From positions 62,001 to 126,000 of the forward strand of contig NZ_JACOQI010000001.1 in the NCBI RefSeq assembly GCF_014297285.1: DNA of 64,000 nt. The letters run 5' to 3'. The stretch is from Dysosmobacter segnis (GTDB lineage: Bacteria; Bacillota; Clostridia; Oscillospirales; Oscillospiraceae). Below are positions 50,332-58,604 of this stretch, one piece after another. Made by a program: the position numbers and the translations under genes. How positions within the stretch are numbered: position 1 is the stretch's first letter; each line of letters opens with the position of its first letter. The notes under the pieces are model-generated. The model was not told where the DNA came from. It was given only the letters and a program-made list of their open reading frames with translations, and did no database searches.

Positions 50332-51848
50332 TTCTCCTCTACGTCTTTCAGACGGCCCAGATAGGGACTTTCCGTAGTGCTCATGCTGGAAGCGGCATTT
50401 TTAAAGCGCTCCACGCTGGCGGTGGATTCCTTGACGGGACGGAGGGTGCCGGCGCCGGCCACGCAGCCGCCGGGACAGCCCATGCCCTCCAGCAGATAGC
50501 CGTTGCGCTTGCCGGCCTTAGCCATGGCCAGCATCTTGCGGCATTCCTTCAGACCATCGCCGTACTCAATGAGGATCTCACGATCCGGGTCAATGTGCTT
50601 GATGGCTTCCACCACAGCGGCAGCCACGCCACCGCCCACGGCGAAGCCGCGGCCAAAGCCGCTGCCCTCGTCCATGCCGTCAGCAGGATCTGCCTCAAGG
50701 GTCTTGAAGTCGATCTCCTTGGCGTCAAACATACCCAGAAGCTCCTCGAAGGTCAGCACAAAATCCACGTCGGAACGGACGGACTTCCGGTTGGCCTCCA
50801 GCTTCTTGGCGGCGCAGGGCCCGATAAAGACGATACGGGCGTTGGGATGGTCCTTCTTGACCATCCGGGCGGTGATAACCATGGGGGTCAGGGCCATGGA
50901 GATGTTGTCCTTGAACTGGGGGAAGAGCTTCTTGGCCATCATGGACCAGGCGGGGCAGCAGCTGGTGCCCATCCAGTCAATCTTTTCCGGCACCTCCCGC
51001 AAAAAGTCGTTGGCCTCCTCCACGGTGCACAGGTCAGCGCCGATGGCTACTTCCACCACGTCGGCAAAGCCCAGGGTCCGCATGGCGGTTTTCAGCTTGG
51101 CGGGAGTAGCGTCGGGGCCGTACTGTCCCACAAATGCGGGAGCCACGCAGGCGATGACCTCTTCACCACGCTTGATGGCCTGGATCAGCTGGAAGATCTG
51201 GCTCTTGTCGGCGATGGCGGCGAAGGGGCAGTTCACCAGGCACATACCGCAGGAGACGCACTTATCATAATTGATCTTAGCCCGGCCCAGCTCATCGGAC
51301 TCGATGGCGTCCATGCCGCAGGCGGCAGCACAGGGGCGCTCCACCTTGGAGATCGCCCGGTAGGGGCACTGGTTAAAGCACTTGCCGCACTTGATACACT
51401 TGCTCTGATCAATGTGGCAGCGCTTGTTTTCATCCAGATAGATGGCGTCCTTGGGGCAGACGTTCATGCAGGGGTGGGAAATGCAGCCCTGGCAGCTGTC
51501 GGTGATGCGGACCTGCTTGGGAGGGCAGGCGTTGCAGGCATAGGGGATGATATTGACCAGGGGCTCGTTGAAATATTTCTGATCCGTGGCGGCATCCTGG
51601 ATATTGGCGCTGATGGGGGCAGAGGGGCCGTTGGGGTCCAGATCCATGCCCAGAGCCAGCTTGAGCCGGGCGGAAACAATGGCCCGCTCCAGGAACACGT
51701 CATGGCGATGGTGGGCAACCTCTCCGGGAACGATCTTGTAGGGGATCATGTCCACCTGCTTGTAATCGTCGCTCTCATAGGCCAGTCGGGCCACTTCTGT
51801 GAATACGCTGCGGCGGATATCGTCTACCGCGCTGTGTACACCTCTCAT
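50325..51848 (-). CDS. [FeFe] hydrogenase, ferredoxin-type Fe-S clusters plus H-cluster domain
   Basis: A 507-residue iron-only hydrogenase or hydrogenase-like sensor. N-terminal Fe-S binding region: CNAC (105-108), SCQGCISHPCMNVCP (119-132), then CIKCGKCFNQCP and CVSCGMCLVNCP (4Fe-4S ferredoxin motifs). H-cluster motifs: TSCCPAW (295-301), IGPCAAKK (342-349) and EGMGCPGGCVAGAG near the C-terminus. This matches monomeric group B-type enzymes, which oxidise or produce H2 with ferredoxin. Ribosome site GGAGGAAAG. Promoter at 51934-51962. The active-site accessory maturases are not in the window. Confidence 0.92.
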   Translation of the reverse strand: MRGVHSAVDDIRRSVFTEVARLAYESDDYKQVDMIPYKIVPGEVAHHRHDVFLERAIVSARLKLALGMDLDPNGPSAPISANIQDAATDQKYFNEPLVNIIPYACNACPPKQVRITDSCQGCISHPCMNVCPKDAIYLDENKRCHIDQSKCIKCGKCFNQCPYRAISKVERPCAAACGMDAIESDELGRAKINYDKCVSCGMCLVNCPFAAIADKSQIFQLIQAIKRGEEVIACVAPAFVGQYGPDATPAKLKTAMRTLGFADVVEVAIGADLCTVEEANDFLREVPEKIDWMGTSCCPAWSMMAKKLFPQFKDNISMALTPMVITARMVKKDHPNARIVFIGPCAAKKLEANRKSVRSDVDFVLTFEELLGMFDAKEIDFKTLEADPADGMDEGSGFGRGFAVGGGVAAAVVEAIKHIDPDREILIEYGDGLKECRKMLAMAKAGKRNGYLLEGMGCPGGCVAGAGTLRPVKESTASVERFKNAASSMSTTESPYLGRLKDVEEKC

Positions 51849-51933
51849 GTCTTTCCTCCTGTGTCCGGCAGCAGTCGCATTCTACTCCGGCATCGTTAGT
51901 GTCATCTGTTTATGAGCAGATGCAGTCAAGCAT

Positions 51934-51962
51934 ATTATAAGCAAACGTTTTTTCCTTTTCAA
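51934..51962 (-). promoter_or_regulatory. Promoter of the hydrogenase-AEC operon
   Basis: On the minus strand TTGAAA (51957-51962), 17-bp spacer, TATAAT (51934-51939). The leader has a stem CATCTG/CAGATG (51904-51923). The rest of the 305-bp gap 51849-52153 is AT-rich with no gene. Confidence 0.72.
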
Positions 51963-52098
51963 CTGCCCTTTTTCACAGCTTTTTTGTAATTTTTTTCCGA
52001 TTTTGCACACACTTCTCAATTTCTGCCGTCGTGCTCCTTGAGAAATCCTGAAAATCCGGCAGCTTTTTAAAGTTTTCCTCGCTTATTGTGTCCGGCTG

Positions 52099-52107
52099 TG
52101 CTATAAT
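52099..52107 (+). promoter_or_regulatory. Extended -10 promoter of the phosphoesterase-mnmG operon
   Basis: TGCTATAAT forms an extended -10 with no -35 match. It lies about 45 nt before the ATG at 52154, which has GAGGAGG upstream. Confidence 0.5.
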
Positions 52108-52153
52108 ATATGGCCGTAATTCCAATGCTTTACATTTTTGAGGAGGTCCGTTC

Positions 52154-53032
52154 ATGGCAAATCGCCGCTGTCCCCGTTCCCAGCTCCACGCAGTCATGCG
52201 GTGGGGGCTGCTGGCCCTGTTGGTCCTGTTTGTATATTGGGACAATACGGCGCTGCGGACTGATTCCCTGACCTATACCTCCACTGCACTGCCGGCGGAA
52301 TTTGACGGGCTGCGGATCGTGCAGCTCAGCGACTTGCACAACCGGGAATTCGGAAAGAACAATCAGCGGCTGTATGCGGCCGTGAAACAGGCAGTACCGG
52401 ACCTGATCTTCCTTACCGGCGATCTGGTGGACGAGTACGCCGAGGCCCCGATACCGTATGCAAAGGCGGTAGGGAAGGCCCTCAGCGCCATTGCCCCCAC
52501 CTACTATGTGACCGGCAACCACGAATGGGCGCACGGCAACGCCGCCGTGGAGGAACTGAAAACAGCCCTGCGGGAGTCCGGCGTTACGGTGCTCTCCAAC
52601 CAGTTCGTTCCTCTGGAGCGAAACGGGCAGACGATCTTCATCGCCGGGATCGACGATCCCAACGGCTACGCAGACCAGACTACTCCGGAGGAGCTGGCGG
52701 CGAAGCTGTATGCCCAGCAGGAGGCCCCCTTCTGGCTGCTGCTGGCCCACCGCAACACGCTTTTCAACGGCCGGTACTGCCGTCTGGGAGCGGACCTGAC
52801 CTTCTGCGGCCATGCCCACGGCGGCATCTGGCGTCTGCCCTTCACCGACGGGCTGGTAGATACCAACCTGAACCTGCTGCCGTCCTTCACCAGCGGTTTT
52901 TATCACTGCAACGATGTGGACTGCGAGGGGGCGGAGGTGTTTGTATCCCGAGGGTTGGGCAACTCTCCCAAGTGGGCCTTCCGTCTGTTCAACCGGCCGC
53001 AGGTGGCGGTCATCACCCTGAAAAAAGGATAG
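52154..53032 (+). CDS. Membrane-anchored metallophosphoesterase (YkuE-like)
   Basis: A 292-residue calcineurin-like phosphoesterase with an N-terminal membrane anchor (about 15-30). Metal-binding motifs: LSDLHN (D and H of motif I), GDLVD, GNHE, the His of LAHRN, and GHAHGG. YkuE-type proteins hydrolyse phosphodiester or UDP-sugar-type bonds at the membrane; the substrate here is unknown. It is 6 nt upstream of mnmG. Confidence 0.88.
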   Translation: MANRRCPRSQLHAVMRWGLLALLVLFVYWDNTALRTDSLTYTSTALPAEFDGLRIVQLSDLHNREFGKNNQRLYAAVKQAVPDLIFLTGDLVDEYAEAPIPYAKAVGKALSAIAPTYYVTGNHEWAHGNAAVEELKTALRESGVTVLSNQFVPLERNGQTIFIAGIDDPNGYADQTTPEELAAKLYAQQEAPFWLLLAHRNTLFNGRYCRLGADLTFCGHAHGGIWRLPFTDGLVDTNLNLLPSFTSGFYHCNDVDCEGAEVFVSRGLGNSPKWAFRLFNRPQVAVITLKKG

Positions 53033-53038
53033 AAATGT

Positions 53039-54910
53039 ATGGAAACCTTTTCTGCCGGACAATTTGATATTGCCGTCATCGGCGCCGGACACGCCGGCAT
53101 CGAGGCGGCCCTGGCCGCCGCCCGCCTGGGGCTGGAGACCATCGTCTTTACCATCAACCTGGACGCCGTGGGCAACATGCCCTGCAACCCCGCCATCGGC
53201 GGCACCGGCAAGGGCCACCTGGTCCGGGAGCTGGACGCCCTGGGGGGCGAAATGGCCAAAGCCGCCGACGAATGCTGCATCCAGTACCGGCTGCTGAACC
53301 TCCGGAAAGGCCCTGCCGTCTGGTCCCTCCGGGCCCAGGCGGACCGCCGGAAGTACCAGGAGCGGATGAAGCGCACCCTGGAACGCCAGGCCCACCTGAC
53401 AGTGCGTCAGGGCCAGGTGGTGGAGGTTAGGACGGACCGCGGTGCCGTCAGCCAGGTGGTCCTTGCCACCGGCGCGGTGTACGATGTGAAGGCCGCCGTT
53501 CTGGCCACCGGCACCTATCTCAAGGGCCGCACCATCATCGGCACCTGTGTGGAGGATTCCGGCCCTGACGGGATGCACGCCGCCGGTCCGCTGACGGACT
53601 CTCTGCTGAAGCTGGACCTGCCCCTGCGGCGGTTCAAGACCGGTACGCCCCCCCGGGTCAACGCCCGGACGGTGGACTTTGACGAGATGGAGGTCCAGCC
53701 GGGGGACGAGATTCCGGTGCCCTTCTCCTATTCCACGGAGAACCCGCCCTATAACCAGGCGGTATGCTGGCTCACCTGGACCACCGAGGAGACCAAGCGC
53801 ATCGTACAGGAGAATCTGGACCGGGCACCCATGTACTCCGGTTTGATCGAGGGCATCGGGCCTCGGTATTGCCCCAGCTTTGAAACAAAGATCGTCCGGT
53901 TCCCGGACAAGCTCCGCCACCAGCTGTTCGTGGAGCCCATGGGTCTGAACACGGAGGAGCTGTATATTCAGGGCTTTTCCTCCTCCTTGCCGGAGGAGGT
54001 GCAGATCAAAATGCTCCATAGCGTACCCGGCCTGCGCCGCGCGGTCATGACCCGCCCGGCCTACGCCATCGAATATGACTGCATCGACCCGCTGGCCCTG
54101 CTGCCCACGCTGGAAACAAAGCAGGTGTCCGGCCTGTACGGCGCGGGGCAGTTCAACGGCTCCTCTGGGTATGAAGAAGCCGCCGTTCAGGGCTTTGTGG
54201 CCGGTGTCAACGCCGCGAGAAAGCTGAAAGGGGAAAGCCCCTTTATCCTCTCCCGGGCGGAGAGCTACATCGGCACCCTCATCGACGATCTGGTGACGAA
54301 GGGCACCAACGAGCCCTACCGCATCATGACCTCCCGCAGCGAGTACCGGCTGGTGCTGCGGCAGGACAACGCCGATCAGCGGCTGACCCGGCGAGGCTAT
54401 GAGATCGGTCTCGTGCCGAAGGAGCGGCTCCGGGCGGTGGAGGAAAAGTACGATGCCATCCAGCGGGAGATCAACCGGCTGGAGCACACCGGCGTGGCTC
54501 CCTCCCCGGCACTGACGGCCTTTCTGACGGAGCACGGCACTGCCGATGCCCCGGATGGCTGTTCTCTGTTGGCGCTGCTGAAGCGGCCTCAGCTCCACTA
54601 TGATGAGCTGGTGCCCTTTGACCCCAACCGTCCGGCGCTGACGGCGGACATTGCCGAGGAAATTGAGATCTCTGTGAAATATGAGGGCTACATCAAGCGC
54701 CAGTTGCAGCAGGTGGCGGAGTTCAAGCGGGTGGAGGGTCACAAGCTACCCCCGGACCTGGATTACAACGCGATTCAGGGTCTGCGGCTGGAGGCGAGAG
54801 AGAAGCTCTCCGCCGTGCGGCCGATGGATCTGGGACAGGCGTCCCGAATCTCCGGCGTCAGCCCCGCCGATTTGACGGCGCTGATGATCTGGCTGGAAAA
54901 TAAACGCTGA
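53039..54910 (+). CDS. mnmG: tRNA uridine-5-carboxymethylaminomethyl modification enzyme MnmG (GidA)
   Basis: A 623-residue FAD protein that with MnmE makes cmnm5U34 in tRNAs. The FAD-binding motif [17 protein letters not shown] starts at residue 15. Later motifs [15 protein letters not shown] and [21 protein letters not shown] are diagnostic. The C-terminal MnmE/tRNA-binding helices end at the usual length. The ribosome site (AAAGGAT) is modest and lies in the preceding gene end. It is followed after 13 nt by murT. Confidence 0.96.
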   Translation: METFSAGQFDIAVIGAGHAGIEAALAAARLGLETIVFTINLDAVGNMPCNPAIGGTGKGHLVRELDALGGEMAKAADECCIQYRLLNLRKGPAVWSLRAQADRRKYQERMKRTLERQAHLTVRQGQVVEVRTDRGAVSQVVLATGAVYDVKAAVLATGTYLKGRTIIGTCVEDSGPDGMHAAGPLTDSLLKLDLPLRRFKTGTPPRVNARTVDFDEMEVQPGDEIPVPFSYSTENPPYNQAVCWLTWTTEETKRIVQENLDRAPMYSGLIEGIGPRYCPSFETKIVRFPDKLRHQLFVEPMGLNTEELYIQGFSSSLPEEVQIKMLHSVPGLRRAVMTRPAYAIEYDCIDPLALLPTLETKQVSGLYGAGQFNGSSGYEEAAVQGFVAGVNAARKLKGESPFILSRAESYIGTLIDDLVTKGTNEPYRIMTSRSEYRLVLRQDNADQRLTRRGYEIGLVPKERLRAVEEKYDAIQREINRLEHTGVAPSPALTAFLTEHGTADAPDGCSLLALLKRPQLHYDELVPFDPNRPALTADIAEEIEISVKYEGYIKRQLQQVAEFKRVEGHKLPPDLDYNAIQGLRLEAREKLSAVRPMDLGQASRISGVSPADLTALMIWLENKR

Positions 54911-54923
54911 AAGAAGGATATTC

Positions 54924-56252
54924 ATGCGAAAGTTTTTAGCAATCGTGGTCTGCAAGCTGGGCCGATTTGTAGGCAAGCTGGTGGGCAAGGGCAGCTCTAT
55001 GCCCGGCAAGTTCGCCCTGAAGATCTGCCCGGACATTTTGAGACGGGTACAGCTGCCGCCCCACATCATCGCCGTCACCGGCTCCAACGGCAAGACCTCC
55101 ACGGTGGAGATGATCGCCACGGTGCTGCGGGGGCAGGGGAAGAATGTCATTTACAACGCCGAAGGCTCCAATCAGGTAGAGGGCGTCACCACATTGATCC
55201 TGACCCACGCCACCCTGGGGGGGAAGGTCAACGCAGACGTACTGCTGCTGGAAAGCGACGAGCGGTATGCCGCCCACAGCTTCAAGTATTTCCACCCCAC
55301 GGAGTTCGTCATCACCAACCTGTACCGGGACCAGCTGACCCGGAACGGCCATCCGGAAAGCGTGTTTGATGCCATTCTCCCCGCCATCCACCCCGATACG
55401 GAGCTGATTTTGAACGGCGACGATCCCCTGTCCAGCTGTTTTGCCATCGGCCACGAAAAGGTGAAGTGGTTTGGCCTGAACCATTGCGCCACGGATACGG
55501 AGACCTCCACCGGGGTCTATCATGACGGGGCCTACTGCCCAGTGTGCCACGCGCCCATGGAATATGAGTACGTCCACTACAACCACATCGGCGCGTACCG
55601 CTGTACCAGCTGCGGCCACGCCCGGCCCGACCCGGACTACGCCGCCACGGAGCTGGACCTGCAAAACGGCAAACTGATCCTGGACGGGCAGTTCACCGTG
55701 GCATTGGCCTTCCGCAGCATTTACAATGTGTATAACATTCTGGCGGCCTATGCCGCCTGCCGGGAATGCGGCGTGGAGGGAGCCGCCATTGCGGACACCC
55801 TCAGCAGCTACATTCTGAAAAACGGACGGATGCAGACCTTCACCCTTGGTCAGCACCACGGCATCCTGCTGACCAGCAAGCACGAAAATTCCATCGCCTA
55901 TGACACGAACCTCCGCTATATCGCTTCCACCAACGAGGATTGCACGGTGCTCATCATCGTGGACGCTGTGTCCCGGAAGTATTTCACCAGCGAGACAAGC
56001 TGGCTGTGGGACATCGACTTTGACCAGCTGAATGTCCCCCATGTGAAGCGGGTCATCCTCTCCGGTATGTACCGGAACGATCTGGCGGAACGGTTCCGGT
56101 TCACCGGCGTTCAGAACTGGGAAGTCATTCCCGGCATTCCGGACGCGGCAGCAGCGATCCGGGACAGCGGCAGCGAGGCGTTGTATGTAGTCACCTGCTT
56201 CTCTGACCGGGACAAGCTGCTGAATTTGCCGGATGTGAAAAAGGAGGGCTGA
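54924..56252 (+). CDS. murT: Lipid II isoglutaminyl synthase, MurT subunit
   Basis: A 442-residue Mur-ligase-like protein that activates the alpha-carboxylate of D-Glu in lipid II for amidation. The ATP motif VTGSNGKTST is present (about 50-59), and a four-cysteine zinc ribbon interrupts the middle (CPVCHAPM...CTSCGHA, about 205-230). DUF1727 forms the C-terminal domain. GatD is the expected glutaminase partner and is encoded 3 nt downstream. AAGGATA precedes the ATG. Confidence 0.93.
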   Translation: MRKFLAIVVCKLGRFVGKLVGKGSSMPGKFALKICPDILRRVQLPPHIIAVTGSNGKTSTVEMIATVLRGQGKNVIYNAEGSNQVEGVTTLILTHATLGGKVNADVLLLESDERYAAHSFKYFHPTEFVITNLYRDQLTRNGHPESVFDAILPAIHPDTELILNGDDPLSSCFAIGHEKVKWFGLNHCATDTETSTGVYHDGAYCPVCHAPMEYEYVHYNHIGAYRCTSCGHARPDPDYAATELDLQNGKLILDGQFTVALAFRSIYNVYNILAAYAACRECGVEGAAIADTLSSYILKNGRMQTFTLGQHHGILLTSKHENSIAYDTNLRYIASTNEDCTVLIIVDAVSRKYFTSETSWLWDIDFDQLNVPHVKRVILSGMYRNDLAERFRFTGVQNWEVIPGIPDAAAAIRDSGSEALYVVTCFSDRDKLLNLPDVKKEG

Positions 56253-56255
56253 GCC

Positions 56256-56984
56256 ATGGAATTGAAGATTCTGCATTTCTATCCGGATCTCATGAGCTTG
56301 TATGGCAGCTATGCCAACGTGTCCATTCTGAAGCGGACGTTGGAGGAAATGGGCAATACCGTCACTGTGGAGCGGGTGGAGCTTGGCGGAGACGCCGATC
56401 TGACCCATGCGGACTTTGTTTACATGGGCGCAGGTACAGAGCGGGCGCAGAAGGCGGCTCTCCTGTATTTTTCCAAGCTGGGAGATGCTGTAAAAGCGGC
56501 GGCGGACGCAGGCGTGACCATGCTGTTCGCCGGGAACTCCATGGAGCTGCTGGGCAAGACCATCACCGATGACGCCGGAAAGGTGTACGAAGGACTGGGA
56601 CTGGCGGACTTCACTGCCGTCCAGAACAAAAAGCGGTTCGTGGAGGACGTTTACGGCCACACGGACCTCTATGAGGACGCAGTGGTGGGCTTCGTCAACC
56701 GCTGTTCGGTCATTACCGGCGTGGAGACGCCGCTGCTGGCTTCCATGGACATGGGCCACGGCAACGAGGGACCCTGCGGCCCGGAGGGATATCACAAGGG
56801 CAGCGTATTCGCCAGTCAGCTCACCGGCCCCATTCTGGTAAAGAACCCGGCGCTGCTGAAGGTCATGGTCCAGGCCATTTACCGTCACCGGGGAGAGACC
56901 TGCCCGGAGATCCCGGTGGATCAATACATGGCCGAGGGCTGGGCCATCACAGCGGAGCAGTTGAAGGCCCGCTGCACGAAATAA
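56256..56984 (+). CDS. gatD: GatD-like class I glutamine-amidotransferase domain protein lacking catalytic Cys and His
   Basis: A 242-residue partner of MurT. Fold motifs match GatD: HFYPDLMSLYGSYANV, GAGTERAQ, EGLGLADF, and GPILVKNPAL. At the nucleophile position, normally ICGGYQ-like, it reads LFAGNS (90-95), and the general-base His of the LHGPILPKN block is Thr190. The Arg of the family NRLT segment may be kept (KKRF, 125-128). It therefore should not hydrolyse glutamine. GAGGG precedes the ATG. It could be a structural subunit or use another amide donor. Confidence 0.85.
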   Translation: MELKILHFYPDLMSLYGSYANVSILKRTLEEMGNTVTVERVELGGDADLTHADFVYMGAGTERAQKAALLYFSKLGDAVKAAADAGVTMLFAGNSMELLGKTITDDAGKVYEGLGLADFTAVQNKKRFVEDVYGHTDLYEDAVVGFVNRCSVITGVETPLLASMDMGHGNEGPCGPEGYHKGSVFASQLTGPILVKNPALLKVMVQAIYRHRGETCPEIPVDQYMAEGWAITAEQLKARCTK

Positions 56985-56988
56985 AAGA

Positions 56989-57017
56989 AAAAAGCACGGC
57001 GGAAGCCGTGCTTTTTT
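56989..57017. terminator. Bidirectional terminator between gatD and the phosphoglycerate dehydrogenase gene
   Basis: AAAAGCACGGC pairs with GCCGTGCTTTT around GGAA, with A and T tracts. Confidence 0.92.
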
Positions 57018-57035
57018 GTATCTTGACCGTTCAAT

Positions 57036-58205
57036 TTACCATTCCAAGGACCGGACCCGGATCACGTTGGCTGTGCGGCGCACATCCTCGATCACGTTGT
57101 CACCCACCTTGCTGCCAAGGTCCACCATGGTATAGGCGTAATCCCCACGGGACTTGTTGCTCAGATTTTCCACGTTGACGCCGTCCCGGCCAAACAGACT
57201 GGTGATGTTTGCCAGCATGCCGGGGACGTTCTTGTGCAGGACGCACAGCCGCTGGACACCGCTGCGGTCCATGGTCATCTCCGGTAGATTCACGCTGGAG
57301 CGGATGTTGCCGCTTTCCAGATAGTCCCGCAGTGTATCTACTGCCATGGCGGCGCAATTCTGCTCGCTTTCCGGGGTGGAGGCCCCCAGATGGGGCATGG
57401 CGATGACGTGGGGAGCCGTCAGGAGACGGTTGTTGGGGAAGTCGGTGATGTAGGCGGCCACCATACCGGTGTCCAGCGCCGTCAGCATGGCTTCATCGTC
57501 TACGATCTCGCCCCGGGCCAGATTGATGACCCGCACGCCCCGCTTCATGGCGGCGATGGCGTCAGCGTCGATCATGTGGGCGGTCTTTTCTGTATAGTGG
57601 ATGTGCATGGTGATGTAATCCGACCGCTTATAAAGATCGTTGATATCCTTTACCACATGAACGTGGCGGTCCAACCGCAAAGCGGTATCCACGGACAAAA
57701 ACGGATCGTAGCCGTACACATCCATGCCCAGAGAGATGGCGGTGTTGGCCACGATGGAGCCGATGGCTCCCAGACCGATAATGCCCAAAGTCTTTTTATA
57801 AAGCTCCGGGCCGATGAAGGCAGACTTGCCCTTTTCCACCACGGTGGAGACATCCACCCCGGAGGCTGCCTGTTCCCGGACCCAGCGGATGGCACCGGGA
57901 ATATCCCGGGAGCCCATCAGCATGGCGCAGATCACCAGTTCCTTCACGGCGTTGGCGTTGGCGCCGGGGGTGGAAAACACCGGGATACCCGCCGCTGCGC
58001 AGCGGTCCAGAGGAATGTTGTTGACCCCTACGCCCGCACGGGCAATGGCCAGCAGACTGGGGTTGAATTCCAAGTCCAGCAGCTTGGCGGAGCGGACTAA
58101 AATTCCCTGAGGGTCCTGTACCGCATCCCCGACCTCGTACAGCTCGGAGGGGAACCGGTTCAGACCTACGGGGGAAATTTTGTTCATGGTTTGAATACGA
58201 TACAT
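57036..58205 (-). CDS. serA: 3-phosphoglycerate dehydrogenase-like D-2-hydroxyacid dehydrogenase with ACT domain
   Basis: A 389-residue NAD-dependent dehydrogenase, first enzyme of serine synthesis. It has a substrate domain, a Rossmann motif GIIGLGAIGSIVAN, the catalytic Arg/Glu/His triad (IARAGVGVNNI; NLARGEIVDDEAM; MPHLGAST) and a C-terminal ACT domain (VLHKNVPGMLANITSLFGRDGVNVENL) for serine feedback. The start at 58205 has AAGGAGG. The open frame upstream to 58469 includes MKFTST at 58295, which overlaps the -10, so it is not translated. The substrate assignment is by family. Confidence 0.88.
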   Translation of the reverse strand: MYRIQTMNKISPVGLNRFPSELYEVGDAVQDPQGILVRSAKLLDLEFNPSLLAIARAGVGVNNIPLDRCAAAGIPVFSTPGANANAVKELVICAMLMGSRDIPGAIRWVREQAASGVDVSTVVEKGKSAFIGPELYKKTLGIIGLGAIGSIVANTAISLGMDVYGYDPFLSVDTALRLDRHVHVVKDINDLYKRSDYITMHIHYTEKTAHMIDADAIAAMKRGVRVINLARGEIVDDEAMLTALDTGMVAAYITDFPNNRLLTAPHVIAMPHLGASTPESEQNCAAMAVDTLRDYLESGNIRSSVNLPEMTMDRSGVQRLCVLHKNVPGMLANITSLFGRDGVNVENLSNKSRGDYAYTMVDLGSKVGDNVIEDVRRTANVIRVRSLEW

Positions 58206-58292
58206 GGGGATATCCTCCTTGGCGGCTCCAGTGAGCCGCAATACTCCCGGCGGAACGTGCGGCGCTGGCGTCGCTTCCGTCGAGGTAAATTT

Positions 58293-58320
58293 CATTATAC
58301 GGTCCTTTCTTTCGGAATCA
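58293..58320 (-). promoter_or_regulatory. Promoter of the phosphoglycerate dehydrogenase gene
   Basis: On the minus strand TTGATT (58315-58320), 16-bp spacer, TATAAT (58293-58298). Its position shows that the in-frame ATG at 58295 cannot be a start. Confidence 0.6.
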
Positions 58321-58446
58321 ATGTCCGAAAACGAAAAAAAGTTTTGCTTTTTGTGGAATTCTTTGTTCAAAAAAGCGTCAGTCCTTCTATGACGCACAGA
58401 TACAAGAAAAACCTCACGTTTTTGGCGGAAAATGTGAAATTTCCCA

Positions 58447-58475
58447 TTGAAATTAGGGAAACTGTGCATTATAAT
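58447..58475 (+). promoter_or_regulatory. Promoter of typA
   Basis: TTGAAA (58447-58452), 17-bp spacer, TATAAT (58470-58475). The transcript would have a leader of about 120 nt. Confidence 0.75.
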
Positions 58476-58502
58476 ATGTGACTGTATGTGAAATCTGTAA
58501 GG

Positions 58503-58577
58503 CCATCAGTTGACAAGAATCGACAGACGTTCTTCTCTGATTCGGAGGGCTGTCTGCCGACTGTTGTCAATTGATGG
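58503..58577 (+). promoter_or_regulatory. Large stem-loop in the typA leader
   Basis: CCATCAGTTGACAA (58503-58516) pairs with TTGTCAATTGATGG (58564-58577) with one G-T pair, extended by TCG/CGA and CAGAC/GTCTG with small bulges. It ends about 10 nt before the ribosome site GAAGGGA, so it can influence translation or transcript stability. Confidence 0.8.
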
Positions 58578-58604
58578 TAAAAAACAAGAAGGGATGTTCC
58601 AGAT

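Noticed and set aside
52130..54742. Very long minus-strand open frame (870 codons) opposite the phosphoesterase and mnmG
   Set aside because: Antisense to two well-supported genes in GC-rich DNA; the translation is low-complexity Gly/His/Gln/Val-rich and has no family resemblance.
58206..58295. N-terminal extension of the phosphoglycerate dehydrogenase from an ATG at 58295
   Set aside because: A TATAAT box overlaps that ATG, and the good ribosome site is at the 58205 start; the extension is not transcribed.
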